From an uncultured Eggerthellaceae bacterium (lineage in GTDB: Bacteria; Actinomycetota; Coriobacteriia; Coriobacteriales; Eggerthellaceae): DNA of 49,781 nt. Positions 7,976 through 17,400 of this stretch are shown in pieces. The stretch covers positions 1 through 49,781 of the forward strand of contig CAUEBO010000016.1 of the NCBI GenBank assembly GCA_958454405.1, written 5' to 3'. The notes under the pieces were generated by a model. The model was given only the letters and a program-made list of their open reading frames with translations, was not told where the DNA came from and did not search any database. Position 1 is the stretch's first letter. Every line of letters begins with the position of its first letter. The position numbers and the translations under genes are program-made.

Positions 7976-8908
7976 ATGCTCGAAGTCGTCCTCACCATCC
8001 CCTTCTGGCTCGAGCTGGCCGCCGTGTTGACCGGCGGCCTGTCCGGCGCCATGAGTGCCGTGCGGGCCCGCTACGACATCTTCGGCGTGGTGTGCATCGC
8101 CATCATCACCGGTCTGGCCGGCGGCATCATGCGCGACGTGCTGCTGCAGAACTACGGCATCTACGCGTTCCAACGGCCCACGCTCATCGTCGCAGCAGCC
8201 GTGGCGGGCGTCATCGTGTTCTACTTCGGCAAGCTGGCCACCTACCTCGATCCCGTCGTGGACCTGCTGGACAACCTTTCGGTTGCGCTCTGGGCCGTCA
8301 TCAGCGTGGGCAAGGCCCTTTCGGCGGGCCTCGACATCGTCCCCGCCGTCATCCTGGGCACCATAACCGCCGTCGGCGGCGGCATCCTGCGAGACATCTG
8401 CATGAACCGGGAGCCGGAGGCCTTCCAAGCCGGCGCCCTGTACGGATCGGCGGCGCTCATCGGCTCGATCGCGTACGCGCTCATGGCGCAGAACCACATC
8501 CTCGACCAGTACGCGGCACTCACCTGCGTCGTGCTCGTGCTGGGCCTGCGCTACGCCTCGCTGTTCTTCGGGTGGAGGACCAGTCCCCCGCGCGATTACT
8601 CCGACGTGGTGACCAACGTCGTGTCCAAGCCCGTGAAGTCGGTGGCGCGCCGCGTCCGCCCGCCCAAGGGCAAGGTGGAGCGCGACAAGGAGCGGCACGG
8701 CTACGAGCGCCTGCGGGCGTTTTGGGCGCGCATGAACGGCGAAGGCGTGCCGAAGCGGAAGGCGAAGGACGCCGCCGAGCCGGAGAAGCCCGCCGAGCGC
8801 GCTTCCGACCCCAGCGACCGCATCATCGTCGACCGCGAAGAGCTCCACCGCATCATCGGCGGCGAAGCGGAGGACGAGCCGCGCGATCCCTTCGAGCCGA
8901 AGAGCTAG
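7976..8908 (+). CDS. TRIC-type cation channel / UPF0126 membrane protein
   Basis: A 310-aa protein with about seven membrane segments in its first 200 residues, built from two repeats of the UPF0126 (PF03458) fold. Each repeat carries the glycine-rich motif: GGIMRDVLL in the first and GGGILRDICM in the second. Family members include bacterial TRIC potassium channels, and others have been called glycine transporters. The C-terminal 110 residues are charged, Lys/Arg- then Glu-rich, and cytoplasmic, an extension not usual for the family. Its start lies 6 nt after the phospholipase-like stop, so the two are one transcription unit. Confidence 0.82.
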   Translation: MLEVVLTIPFWLELAAVLTGGLSGAMSAVRARYDIFGVVCIAIITGLAGGIMRDVLLQNYGIYAFQRPTLIVAAAVAGVIVFYFGKLATYLDPVVDLLDNLSVALWAVISVGKALSAGLDIVPAVILGTITAVGGGILRDICMNREPEAFQAGALYGSAALIGSIAYALMAQNHILDQYAALTCVVLVLGLRYASLFFGWRTSPPRDYSDVVTNVVSKPVKSVARRVRPPKGKVERDKERHGYERLRAFWARMNGEGVPKRKAKDAAEPEKPAERASDPSDRIIVDREELHRIIGGEAEDEPRDPFEPKS

Positions 8909-8931
8909 AGGCGCTCAACTCGACCAGGTTT

Positions 8932-9075
8932 TCATCCTGGGCGAAGCACGCCCTTCGTCATCCTGGGCGAAGCGACCGAAGGGAGCAAAGTCGAAAGACC
9001 CCGTGTGGCGCCAGCCGGAAGCCTTTCCGCTCACGCTGCACGGGGTCCTTCGACTCGCCACGCTCGCTCAGGATG
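8932..9075. repeat. REP-like intergenic element with long imperfect palindrome
   Basis: TCATCCTGGGCGAAGC occurs twice as a direct repeat (8932-8947 and 8958-8973). From 8959 to 9075 the sequence folds on itself: the left side runs CATCCTGGGCGAAG ... GTCGAAAGACCCCGTG and the right side CACGGGGTCCTTCGAC ... GCTCAGGATG, complementary with a few mismatches. It fills the gap between two convergent genes, typical of REP/MITE-like elements that can also act as terminators. Confidence 0.65.
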
Positions 9076-9083
9076 GCACGTTC

Positions 9084-9713
9084 CTACACGTTCTTCAGCA
9101 GGATGGTGTTCATGGTGTCGGCGGCATGCTCGCAGGCGTCGCAGCACTTTTCCATGCGGTCGAATATCTGCGACCACACGAGCACGCGCATGGGATTCTC
9201 GCGATCGTCGGTGTGCAGGCTGCGGATCACCTTCATGAACAGGGCGTCGGCCTCTTCCTCGTAGTTGTTCACATCGATGATGAGCGATTTGAACTTCTTC
9301 GATTTCTTGAAGTTGCGGAAGTCCTCCATGGCGCGGTCGAGCGCCATGCAGCTCTGTTTGATGAGGCCGGCGAACTCAGACGCGTCTCGATGCATGAAGT
9401 GGACGTCGTACATGAAGAACCGCTGCATGACGTCTTCGATGTAGTCGATGATGTCGTCGAGCGTCTGCGCCAGCTCGATGATGTCCTCCCGCTCGATGGG
9501 CGTGATGAAATCGGTGGCGACGCTCTTGAAGATGGCGTGGTTGATCTCATCGCCCTTGTGCTCGAGCTCATGCGCCCGCGTCATCGTGTCTCCCAGGGCC
9601 CCGGCTTCAGTGAAGCCCTCGATCGCCTCGATCAGCAGATCGGCCTCGGCCACCGCCACTTCCGACAGCGCTTCGAACGCATTGAAGTAGTCGAACTTGC
9701 GCTTGTTGCCCAT
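9084..9713 (-). CDS. DUF47 (PhoU-like) phosphate transport accessory protein
   Basis: A 209-aa all-helical protein of the DUF47/PhoU-like family. It has acidic repeat segments such as EHKGDEINHAIF and the C-terminal DRMEKCCDACEHAADTMNTILLKN, which match the helical bundles that bind metals in this family. DUF47 proteins sit beside PiT phosphate transporters and are thought to modulate them. GGAGGG lies 8 nt before the ATG. It follows the PiT gene by 139 nt on the same strand, so it is probably the second gene of a two-gene operon. Confidence 0.9.
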   Translation of the reverse strand: MGNKRKFDYFNAFEALSEVAVAEADLLIEAIEGFTEAGALGDTMTRAHELEHKGDEINHAIFKSVATDFITPIEREDIIELAQTLDDIIDYIEDVMQRFFMYDVHFMHRDASEFAGLIKQSCMALDRAMEDFRNFKKSKKFKSLIIDVNNYEEEADALFMKVIRSLHTDDRENPMRVLVWSQIFDRMEKCCDACEHAADTMNTILLKNV

Positions 9714-9852
9714 GATCGCGTCCCTCCGTTTCGTCGCCCGCTCGGACAGCGTGCGCCGCTGCCGAGTCCAGAGCTCCGTCCTATCCGTCCCTATCGTTCA
9801 TTCGAGCCGGTGCGCCGGCCCGCGCAGCTTTCCGTCAGATTCGCATGCAACC

Positions 9853-10905
9853 TCATAAAATGGCCAGGAACAGCCAGGCGAACGCAAACCCCATGAGGCC
9901 GCATCCCGGGAAGGTGAGCACCCACGTCTTCACCATGTCGACGGCGATGCTCCATTTGACGGCCTTGGGATTGCGCGCCGCCCCCACGCCCATGATGGCC
10001 GTCGTGTTCGTATGCGTCGTGGACACCGGCAAGCCCCCGAACGTGGACAGCATGAGGCACGCGAACGTGGACAGGCTGGCGGCGAATCCTTGGAACGGCT
10101 CGAGCTTGACCATGTCGACGCCCACGCTCTTGATGATGCGCTCTCCGCCCACCGCCGTCCCGATGCCCATGTTGAGCGCGCAGAATATCATGAGCCAAAC
10201 GGGAAGGATCATCTGGTCGACCTGGCCGACCCCCAGCGCAAGCGTGACGGCCAGCACGAAGATGCTCATGAACTTCTGGCCGTCCTGGGCTCCGTGCATG
10301 AACGCGACGCCGGCGCCTGAAACCACCTGGGCGCCGCGGAAGAACCTCGTCGTCTTCATGCGATCCATGTTCCGGCACAGCGCGCCGATGACTTTGAAGT
10401 TGAACCAACCCAGCCCAAACCCCAGAAGCGTGGAAAGCAGGATGCCGTACACCACCTTCATCCACTCGTCGCCGTTGATCGCGCCGAACCCACCCTGCAG
10501 GGCCACTGCCGCCCCCGTGAGGCCCGCGATGAGGGAATGCGATTGGCTCGTGGGGATGCCGAAGCCCCAGGCTGCCGTGCCCCATACGATGATGGCGATC
10601 ATGGCCGCCATGAGCGCGATGAGGGACTGGCGCGCGTCGCCGCCGAAATCGACCATGCTGAATATCGTATGGGCGACGGCGGCCGTTACCAGGGAGACGA
10701 GCAGCAGTCCGAGGAAGTTGCAGATGGCAGCCATGAGGATGGCTGCTTTCGGCCTCATGGCGCGCGTCGACACGACGGTTGCGATGGCGTTCGGCGCGTC
10801 GGTCGCGCCGTTGACGACGATGACGCCGATGTTGAGCAGCGTCACGACCGCCAGCATCGGATTGGAGCCGAGCTCGGCAATGAACGTAGCCCACTCTATG
10901 GTCAC
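9853..10905 (-). CDS. pit: Low-affinity inorganic phosphate transporter, PiT family
   Basis: A 350-aa membrane protein with about ten hydrophobic segments. Both PiT signature blocks are present: GATDAPNAIATVVSTRAM near the N-terminus and the matching GAQDGQKFMSIFVLA in the second half, the inverted-repeat halves that form the phosphate and cation site. Expected reaction is symport of phosphate (as a metal-phosphate complex or with H+/Na+). The start is GTG at 10905, 4 nt after GAAAGGGA. First gene of an operon with the DUF47 protein downstream. Confidence 0.92.
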   Translation of the reverse strand: MTIEWATFIAELGSNPMLAVVTLLNIGVIVVNGATDAPNAIATVVSTRAMRPKAAILMAAICNFLGLLLVSLVTAAVAHTIFSMVDFGGDARQSLIALMAAMIAIIVWGTAAWGFGIPTSQSHSLIAGLTGAAVALQGGFGAINGDEWMKVVYGILLSTLLGFGLGWFNFKVIGALCRNMDRMKTTRFFRGAQVVSGAGVAFMHGAQDGQKFMSIFVLAVTLALGVGQVDQMILPVWLMIFCALNMGIGTAVGGERIIKSVGVDMVKLEPFQGFAASLSTFACLMLSTFGGLPVSTTHTNTTAIMGVGAARNPKAVKWSIAVDMVKTWVLTFPGCGLMGFAFAWLFLAIL

Positions 10906-11209
10906 GATTTCCCTTTCGATACACCTGCAAAAGGCCCAGCGGTCATCAGTTTAACGCACTTTTAACAAATCGAAAGGGGGGCAACCCGGCTTTTCACACC
11001 GGAATGCGCGACGAATGGTAAAATTTTTGTAAAGCGAGGCGGGAAGCAGGGGCAGGAGCGCAGCGACCTGCCCCTGCGGGCGAAGCCCGCATGCCAAGCG
11101 CCCAGGTTGGCGCAGCCAGTCGGCGAGAGGCCGGCGGAACCCGCATCCGGTGCCGGACGGCCTCGCAGCGTCGGAGAGTTCCGACGGCCGCAAGGCCGGC
11201 GGAAACCCG
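10906..11209. other. Gene-free interval with hairpins and a duplicated GGCCGGCGGAA segment
   Basis: No convincing coding frame. A perfect 11-bp stem (11046-11056 and 11067-11077, GCAGGGGCAGG with its complement) is followed by the small stem GGGCGAAGCCC. Between about 11130 and 11212 the motif GGCCGGCGGAA(A)CCCGC appears twice, beside stems GTCGGA/TCCGAC and GGCC-GCAA-GGCC. It lies downstream of the MBL hydrolase gene and upstream of pit, so the hairpins may terminate the former. Confidence 0.4.
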
Positions 11210-11866
11210 CTAGGCGTAGAACGCGAACACTCGGCGGCGCTCGTCGCCGATCTTGGTCAGGTCGTTGTGGCCCGGAAGCACGATGGTCTCGTCAGGCAGC
11301 ACGGCCAGGCGCTTGAGCGACTTGCGCATGGCCTTCATGTCGCCGCCCTCGAAGTCGACGCGGCCGATGGAGCCGCAGAACAGCGTGTCGCCCGAAACGA
11401 GCACCGGGTCGCCCGCCGGGTTCGACCCGAACTGCGGATCGAGGAAGAGGCAGATGCCGCCCGGCGTATGGCCCGGCGTGGCGATCACCTTCCACGCCAT
11501 GTTCCCTATCTTGAGGATGTCGCCGTCGGCCACGGTATGGTCGACCGGGCAGGGATCGAAGCGCATGTCGTCGCGGGCGCGCTTCTCGCCGGTGATCCAC
11601 GGCGCGTCGATAGCCGACGCGATGACCGTCGCGCCGGTCTTGTCGCGCAGCTCCTTGGCCGCGCCCACGTGGTCGGAGTGGCGGTGCGTCAGCACGATGG
11701 CGTCGACCTTGCGATCTCCCACCGCTTTCAGAATCTCGTCGGCTTTGCACGACGGGTCGACCACCATGGTGGCCTCGCCGTCGGAGATGATGAACACGTT
11801 GTTCTCTATCATGCCGAGCACGAGGAACTCGATGGGCACGCACCCGCCCTTCACTTTGTACGCCAT
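11210..11866 (-). CDS. MBL-fold metallo-hydrolase (glyoxalase II-like)
   Basis: A 218-aa single-domain metallo-beta-lactamase-fold hydrolase. Metal ligands are clear: THRHSDH (HxHxDH), GHTPG with the third His, SGDTLF with the bridging Asp, and LPGHND near the end. The substrate is not determinable; family members hydrolyse thioesters such as S-lactoylglutathione. Small hydrolases of this kind commonly follow relA/spoT in Gram-positive genomes, as here: 72 nt after the rsh stop, same strand. AAAGGATG precedes the ATG. Confidence 0.85.
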   Translation of the reverse strand: MAYKVKGGCVPIEFLVLGMIENNVFIISDGEATMVVDPSCKADEILKAVGDRKVDAIVLTHRHSDHVGAAKELRDKTGATVIASAIDAPWITGEKRARDDMRFDPCPVDHTVADGDILKIGNMAWKVIATPGHTPGGICLFLDPQFGSNPAGDPVLVSGDTLFCGSIGRVDFEGGDMKAMRKSLKRLAVLPDETIVLPGHNDLTKIGDERRRVFAFYA

Positions 11867-11938
11867 ATGCTCATCCTTTCGATCGTCCGCGTTGTCGCGG
11901 TTTACGGTATTCTCAGAGGCTCGAAACGACGCTCGGCG

Positions 11939-14353
11939 TCACGCCGACGAGCCCTTGCCGCCCTTCTTCTTCGCGCTGCTGCTCTTGGGGACCATGCGGC
12001 GTGCATCGAACACGCCTTCGACGCCGCGCAGCTTGTTCAGCACGATGTCGATATGCGCGATGTCCGACACCTGGAACAGGAAGCGCATCTCCACCATGCC
12101 GTCGCGATGCGAGGTGGTGGAGCAGGCCAGCACGTTCGCGCCCATCTCCGAGAGGATGACGGTCACGTCGCGCAGCAGGTTCATGCGGTCGAGCGCCTCG
12201 ATGAGCACCTCCACCTTGAACGAGGTGTTCTTGGGAAGGTCGCGCTCCCACGAGACTTCGATGATGCGCTCCGGCGTTTGCATGAGGTCCTGCGCGTTCG
12301 GGCAGTCGGCGCGGTGCACCGACACGCCGCGGCCGCGCGTCACGAAGCCCAGGATGTCGTCGCCCGGCACGGGGTTGCAGCATTTCGACAAGCGCACCAG
12401 CACGTCGTCGATGCCCTTCACCACCACGCCGTTGGAAGTATGGGCCTCGTGCTTCTTCGGGCGCTTCACGCTGGTCAGCATGGGCGGAAGCTTGCCCGTG
12501 GACATGTCGCCGGCGCCGAGCCCCGGCGATTCGTCGGCTTCCGTGCCGCGATCGACGAGTATCTTGAGCAGGCGGTTCGTCACGTGCTGGGCGCCTTCCT
12601 TACCCGTGCCGATGTTGACCAGCATGTCGTCGGCGTCGCGGAAGCCCATGTGCTCGGCCACCGCCTTCATGGCGCGCATCGACTGCGCGCTCGAAATACC
12701 CAGGCCGTGCTTGCGCATCTCGCGCGTGAGCTTGTCGCGGCCGGCCTGCAGGTCGTCGCCGCGGCTCACCTTGCTGAAGTAGGAGCGGATCTTCGATCGC
12801 GCCGAAGGCGTCTTCACCAGGGTGAGCCAGTCGCGCGACGGGCTCGCGCTCTTCTGCGTGAGTATCTCCACGCGATCGCCCAGCTGCAGCTCGTAAGTGA
12901 GCGGCACGATGGCGCCGTTCACCTTCGCGCCCACACAGTGGTTGCCCACCTCGGTGTGGATGGCGTAGGCGAAGTCCACCGGCGTCGATCCGGCGCGCAG
13001 GCTCATCACCTCGCCTTTCGGCGTGAACACGTACACCTCGGTGGGCGCGAGGTCCACCTTGAGGTCCTTCAGGAACTCGCGGGAGTCCTGCGTCTCGCTC
13101 TGCCAGTCGATCATCTGGCGCAGCCAGGCAAGCTGCTGGTCGAGAGCGTCTCCGCCCTTGCCGCCCTTTTCCTTGTAGCGCCAATGGGCGGCCACGCCGT
13201 ACTCGCTCGTCCGATGCATGTCCTCGGTGCGGATCTGCACCTCGAGCGGCCGGCCCGCCGGACCGATGACCGTGGTGTGCAGGCTCTGGTACATGTTGAA
13301 CTTCGGCATGGCGATGTAGTCTTTGAAGCGCCCCGGCATGGGATGCCACAGCGTGTGCACCGCGCCAAGCGCCGAATAGCAGTCCTTCACCGACTTCACG
13401 ATGATGCGCACCGCGATGAGGTCGTAGATCTCCGAGAAGCCCTTGCCCTTCTTGGTCATTTTCTGGTAGATGGAGTACAGGTGCTTCGGCCGGCCCATGA
13501 TCTGGGCCTGGATGCCCACCTTCTCCATCTCGTCGTGCAGGATCTCGATGATCTGGTCGAGATAGCCCTCGCGCTCGGCGCGGCTTTCCGTGACCATGCG
13601 CGACACCTGCTTGAACTTGTTGGGCTCCAGGTAGAAGAACGACAGGTCCTCAAGCTCCCACTTGATGTTGTTGATGCCCAGGCGGTGCGCGATGGGCGCG
13701 TAGATTTCCAGCGTCTCGCGCGCTTTGAAGATGCGCCGGTCCTCGCGCAGGGCGCCCAGCGTGCGCATGTTGTGCAAGCGGTCGGCCAGCTTGATGACGA
13801 TGACGCGGATGTCCTTGCTCATGGCCACGAGCATCTTGCGGATGGTGGCGGCCTGCTCGTCGGAAAGGCTCTCCACCTCGATGCGCGTGATCTTGGTGAC
13901 GCCCTCCACGAGCTGGGCGATCTCGGGGCTGAACTCCTCCTCCACCTGCTCGCGCGTGACCGTGGTGTCCTCGACGGTGTCGTGCAGCAGCGCGGCGCAC
14001 AGCGTCTCCACGTCCATGCGCAAGTCGGCCAGGATGATGGCCACCTCCACCGGGTGCGCCACGAACGGCTCGCCGCTCTTGCGGCACTGGCCCGCATGCG
14101 CCTCGCTCGCGAACGAGAACGCCTTGGCGAGCAGGGCCTCGTCCTCTTCGGAGAGGTACGTCGACGTGAGGCGCTGCAGCTCGGCGAAGCGTTCTTCGGG
14201 CGTCTTCGAAGACGACCCGTCCTTCTTGGCATCGGACGCGAACGACTTCTCGACCACATGCGGGCGGCCGAGCAGGTTGTCTTCCACGGTCTGCCGGCCC
14301 GTTCCCGGTTCTGGTGCCGAGCCCAGCAGCTCTTCTTGTCCGTCTTTGCCCAT
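11939..14353 (-). CDS. relA/spoT: Bifunctional (p)ppGpp synthetase/hydrolase (RSH)
   Basis: About 804 aa, full-length long RSH. In order: HD hydrolase domain with LLHDTVEDT near residue 122 (intact, so alarmone breakdown is expected), synthetase domain with YQSLHTTVIGP around 350 and VQIRTEDMH after it, TGS domain near 420-490, a helical/zinc-finger middle region, and a C-terminal ACT domain reading out ribosome state. Makes and degrades the stringent-response alarmone. The start ATG at 14353 is 6 nt after AGGAGG; a second ATG directly abuts the ribosome binding site. Sits between recJ and the MBL hydrolase, a widespread arrangement. Confidence 0.95.
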   Translation of the reverse strand: MGKDGQEELLGSAPEPGTGRQTVEDNLLGRPHVVEKSFASDAKKDGSSSKTPEERFAELQRLTSTYLSEEDEALLAKAFSFASEAHAGQCRKSGEPFVAHPVEVAIILADLRMDVETLCAALLHDTVEDTTVTREQVEEEFSPEIAQLVEGVTKITRIEVESLSDEQAATIRKMLVAMSKDIRVIVIKLADRLHNMRTLGALREDRRIFKARETLEIYAPIAHRLGINNIKWELEDLSFFYLEPNKFKQVSRMVTESRAEREGYLDQIIEILHDEMEKVGIQAQIMGRPKHLYSIYQKMTKKGKGFSEIYDLIAVRIIVKSVKDCYSALGAVHTLWHPMPGRFKDYIAMPKFNMYQSLHTTVIGPAGRPLEVQIRTEDMHRTSEYGVAAHWRYKEKGGKGGDALDQQLAWLRQMIDWQSETQDSREFLKDLKVDLAPTEVYVFTPKGEVMSLRAGSTPVDFAYAIHTEVGNHCVGAKVNGAIVPLTYELQLGDRVEILTQKSASPSRDWLTLVKTPSARSKIRSYFSKVSRGDDLQAGRDKLTREMRKHGLGISSAQSMRAMKAVAEHMGFRDADDMLVNIGTGKEGAQHVTNRLLKILVDRGTEADESPGLGAGDMSTGKLPPMLTSVKRPKKHEAHTSNGVVVKGIDDVLVRLSKCCNPVPGDDILGFVTRGRGVSVHRADCPNAQDLMQTPERIIEVSWERDLPKNTSFKVEVLIEALDRMNLLRDVTVILSEMGANVLACSTTSHRDGMVEMRFLFQVSDIAHIDIVLNKLRGVEGVFDARRMVPKSSSAKKKGGKGSSA

Positions 14354-14382
14354 CGTCATCCTCCTCTCCAACTCGCATGCGC

Positions 14383-14420
14383 GCCGATGCGGCGCAAGCG
14401 CTCATGCGCGCCGCATCGGC
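14383..14420 (-). other. Stem-loop in the rsh leader
   Basis: Perfect 13-bp arms (14383-14395 and 14408-14420) with a 12-nt loop, ending about 20 nt before the rsh ribosome binding site. No T-tract follows, so it looks like a 5'-UTR structure or processing site rather than a terminator. Confidence 0.45.
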
Positions 14421-14469
14421 CGTCCCTTCGCCGACCTGCGCGGAGCGCGGCGACGCGGGGGTTCTTCGC

Positions 14470-17400
14470 TTACTGGGCTTCGCTCGGCAGGATGGGCCGA
14501 GAAACCCGTCTATGCAGGCTATCAGAATCGCTCTTCATCGCCCAGTCCCTGAACGCGTGGAATATCGCGCGCTCCCCCAAACCTTCACGGTATCGTACGC
14601 TGTCCGTCAACTCCACCTTGTCCTGCGTTTCCACGACGTGGATGGAGCGGGCCATGCCGCCGTCGCCGAACGCGGTGCGCGTCTCGACGAGCCCCAGCTC
14701 GCGGAACACCGCCACGCCGCATGCGGCGGAGGCCGGGCTCACCGGGAACACGTCGGTGCTGGCAGCGGCCGCCAGCTCGGCGTTGCTCATGGTGAAGAAG
14801 GCCGTCTGGCTGTCCCGTTGGATGGAGCGCAGCTTCCGGTACACCTGCGCGAGGCAATCGTGGTCCGGCGTCATGTCGCGCAGGATGCGCTCGTTGATGC
14901 CGGCGTCGTTGCGGCCGAACAGCAGATGGATGCACGCATCCTGCCCGTCACGGCCCGCGCGGCCGCTCATCTGGTTGAACTCGATCTCGTTGAACGGCAG
15001 GTGGTACAGCACGACATGGCGGATGTTGGGGATGTCCACGCCCTCGCCGAAGGCCGACGTGGCCACGAGCACCGACAGCGCGTCGGTGCGGAACAGCTCT
15101 TCGATGCGCTTGCGCTCGGCGCGCGAAAGGCCCGCGTTGTAGAACCCGACGAGGGGCGCGAGCTGCGGCACGCGCTTGCGCAGGGTGCGCGCCACCGCCA
15201 CCGACTGCTCGCGCGAGTTCACGTAGATGACCGTCTTGTCGCCCGACGCGATGAGGGTTGCGAGGTAGGTGTCGCGGTTGCGCAGGTTGCGCTGGTCGTC
15301 CACGCGCAGGTTCGGGCGGCTCGACGAATCGTATACGCAGGCGTCGATGGGCAGCTCGCGCTTGATGGCCGCGGCCACCTCGTCGTCGGCCGTGGCCGTG
15401 AGCGCGAGGACGGCAGGCGCCGGATCGCCCAGACGGGCGATGGCGGAACCGATGGCAGCGTAGGCGACGCGCTGCCCCGCCTTCGCCGTGCCCACATGAT
15501 GGGCCTCGTCCACCACGACGAAGCGCACGCGCCCGGTGCGCGCGAACTCGTCGGCATGCCACGCCAAGAACTCGGGCGTGGTGAGCGCGATGTCGTAGGT
15601 GCCGTCGGCCAGCCCCGCGAACGCCTGGCGGCGCTCGTCGGGCGTGCTCTCCCCCGTGAGCGTGACCACCCCGATGCCGAACGCGTCGAGGGCTTCGCGC
15701 AGATGGAACGCCTGGTCGGCGATGAGCGCGCGCAGCGGGTACACGAACAGGCTCGCCTCCCCGTGCGCAAGGGCCCGCGTGGCCGCGTGCACGTGGAACG
15801 TGAGCGACTTGCCGCGACCCGTGGCCATGACGCCCAGCACGGAGCGGCCCGCGCGCAGATGCTCGAGGATGGCGCGCTGCGCGTCATGCAGGGGCCGGTC
15901 TCCGATGATGGCGCGCACCACCTCTTGGGCAAGCCCGGCAGGATCCTCGCAGGCCTTGCGTTCCCAGCATGCGCGGTTCTTCTCGCGTTCGGCTTCGTAG
16001 GCCTCGACGTCCTCGGGGCGTGGCGGCGTGGTGGCGCACAGCTCCGCATCGCTCGTGGCGTACAGGTCGGCGACGAAACTGAGGCTCTCGGGGTTGAGGC
16101 ACGCTTCAAGGGCCGCGCATGTGCGGGCGGGCGCGAGCGACTGCAGCATGGCCTTGACCGAACGGCGCCCGCGCCACTCGTCTATCTGCACTTCGAACGC
16201 GGCGTTCACCACGCTGTCGGTGTGCATGAGCGTCTCGATGTCCGAGCAGTGGAACATGATGCCGGCCACGGTGGCACGCCCGTCGGCGAGCGTGCACGAG
16301 AAGTGGTTCTTCTCGGCGCCCACCGCGCGGCAGTTCGCCAGCGTCACGTCGCGCGCAAGATACACCGGCACGCGGTGCTCCTGGCCGAACGGCGCCAGGG
16401 AGTCCAGCATGCCCACGCTTTCAAGGGTGAGCTCGTCCAGTTCCACGCACGAGTCGATCTCGATGAGCGGGTGGAACGCGCCTTCGGGCAGCTCGTCCAT
16501 GTAGGCCGCAAGGCGACGCTCGAACTCCGGGAGGTTCTCGGCCGGCAGGGTGACGCCCACGGCGGCCTCGTGGCCGCCAAAGCGCGTGAGCAGGTCCGAC
16601 GCCCCCTCCACCGCTTTGAACAGGTTCACCTGCCCCACGCTGCGGCCCGAGCCGCGCGCCTCGTCGCCGTCGATGGTGAACAGCAGCGTCGGCACGCCGT
16701 AGGTGTTCACCAGCCGGCTTGCCACGATGCCCTTCACCCCTTCGTGCCAGCTTTCGCCCGACACCACGAGCGCGCGCTGGCCGCGGTATATCTCGGCCGC
16801 CTGCGCCTTGGCGATCTCGGAGAGCTCGGCTTCGATGGTGCGGCGCTGGTCGTTCACTTCCTCGAGCCGGGCGGCCAGTTGGTTGGCCTCCTCGAAATCG
16901 TCGGTGAGGAGCAGGTCGAGCGCGAGCTGCGCATCTCCCATGCGGCCGGCGGCGTTCAGGCGCGGGATGATGGAGAAGCTGAGGTTCGTGGCGCTCACCG
17001 GCTTGTCGGCCGCGCCCGCCGTGGCCAAGAGCGCCGCGATGCACGGACGGGGCGCCTTGTTCATGCGCGCGATGCCGTCCGAGACGAGCGCGCGGTTCTC
17101 GCCGCGCATGGGCATGAGGTCGGCCACCGTGCCCAGCGTGGCGAAATCGGTGTAGTCGCGCCACAGATGCGGCTGGCCGAAGCGGCCCCCCAGCACCTGC
17201 ACGAGTTTGAGCGCGACCCCGACGCCGGCCAGGATGGCGCTTTCGCAGCCTTCGTCGCACTTCGGATCGGCCACGGGCACGCCCTCGGGCACAAGATCGA
17301 CCGGTTCGTGGTGGTCGGTGATGGCCACGCCGACGCCCAGCTCCACGAGCGTTGCCGCCTCCGCCTTGCAGGCGATGCCGCAGTCCACCGTGACGACGAA

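Noticed and set aside
11150..15142. Very long plus-strand frame opposite rsh and recJ
   Set aside because: It is an antisense shadow: GC-rich codon use on the opposite strand suppresses stops. The translation is His/Arg/Val repetitive, and minus-strand genes with clear domains cover the same DNA.
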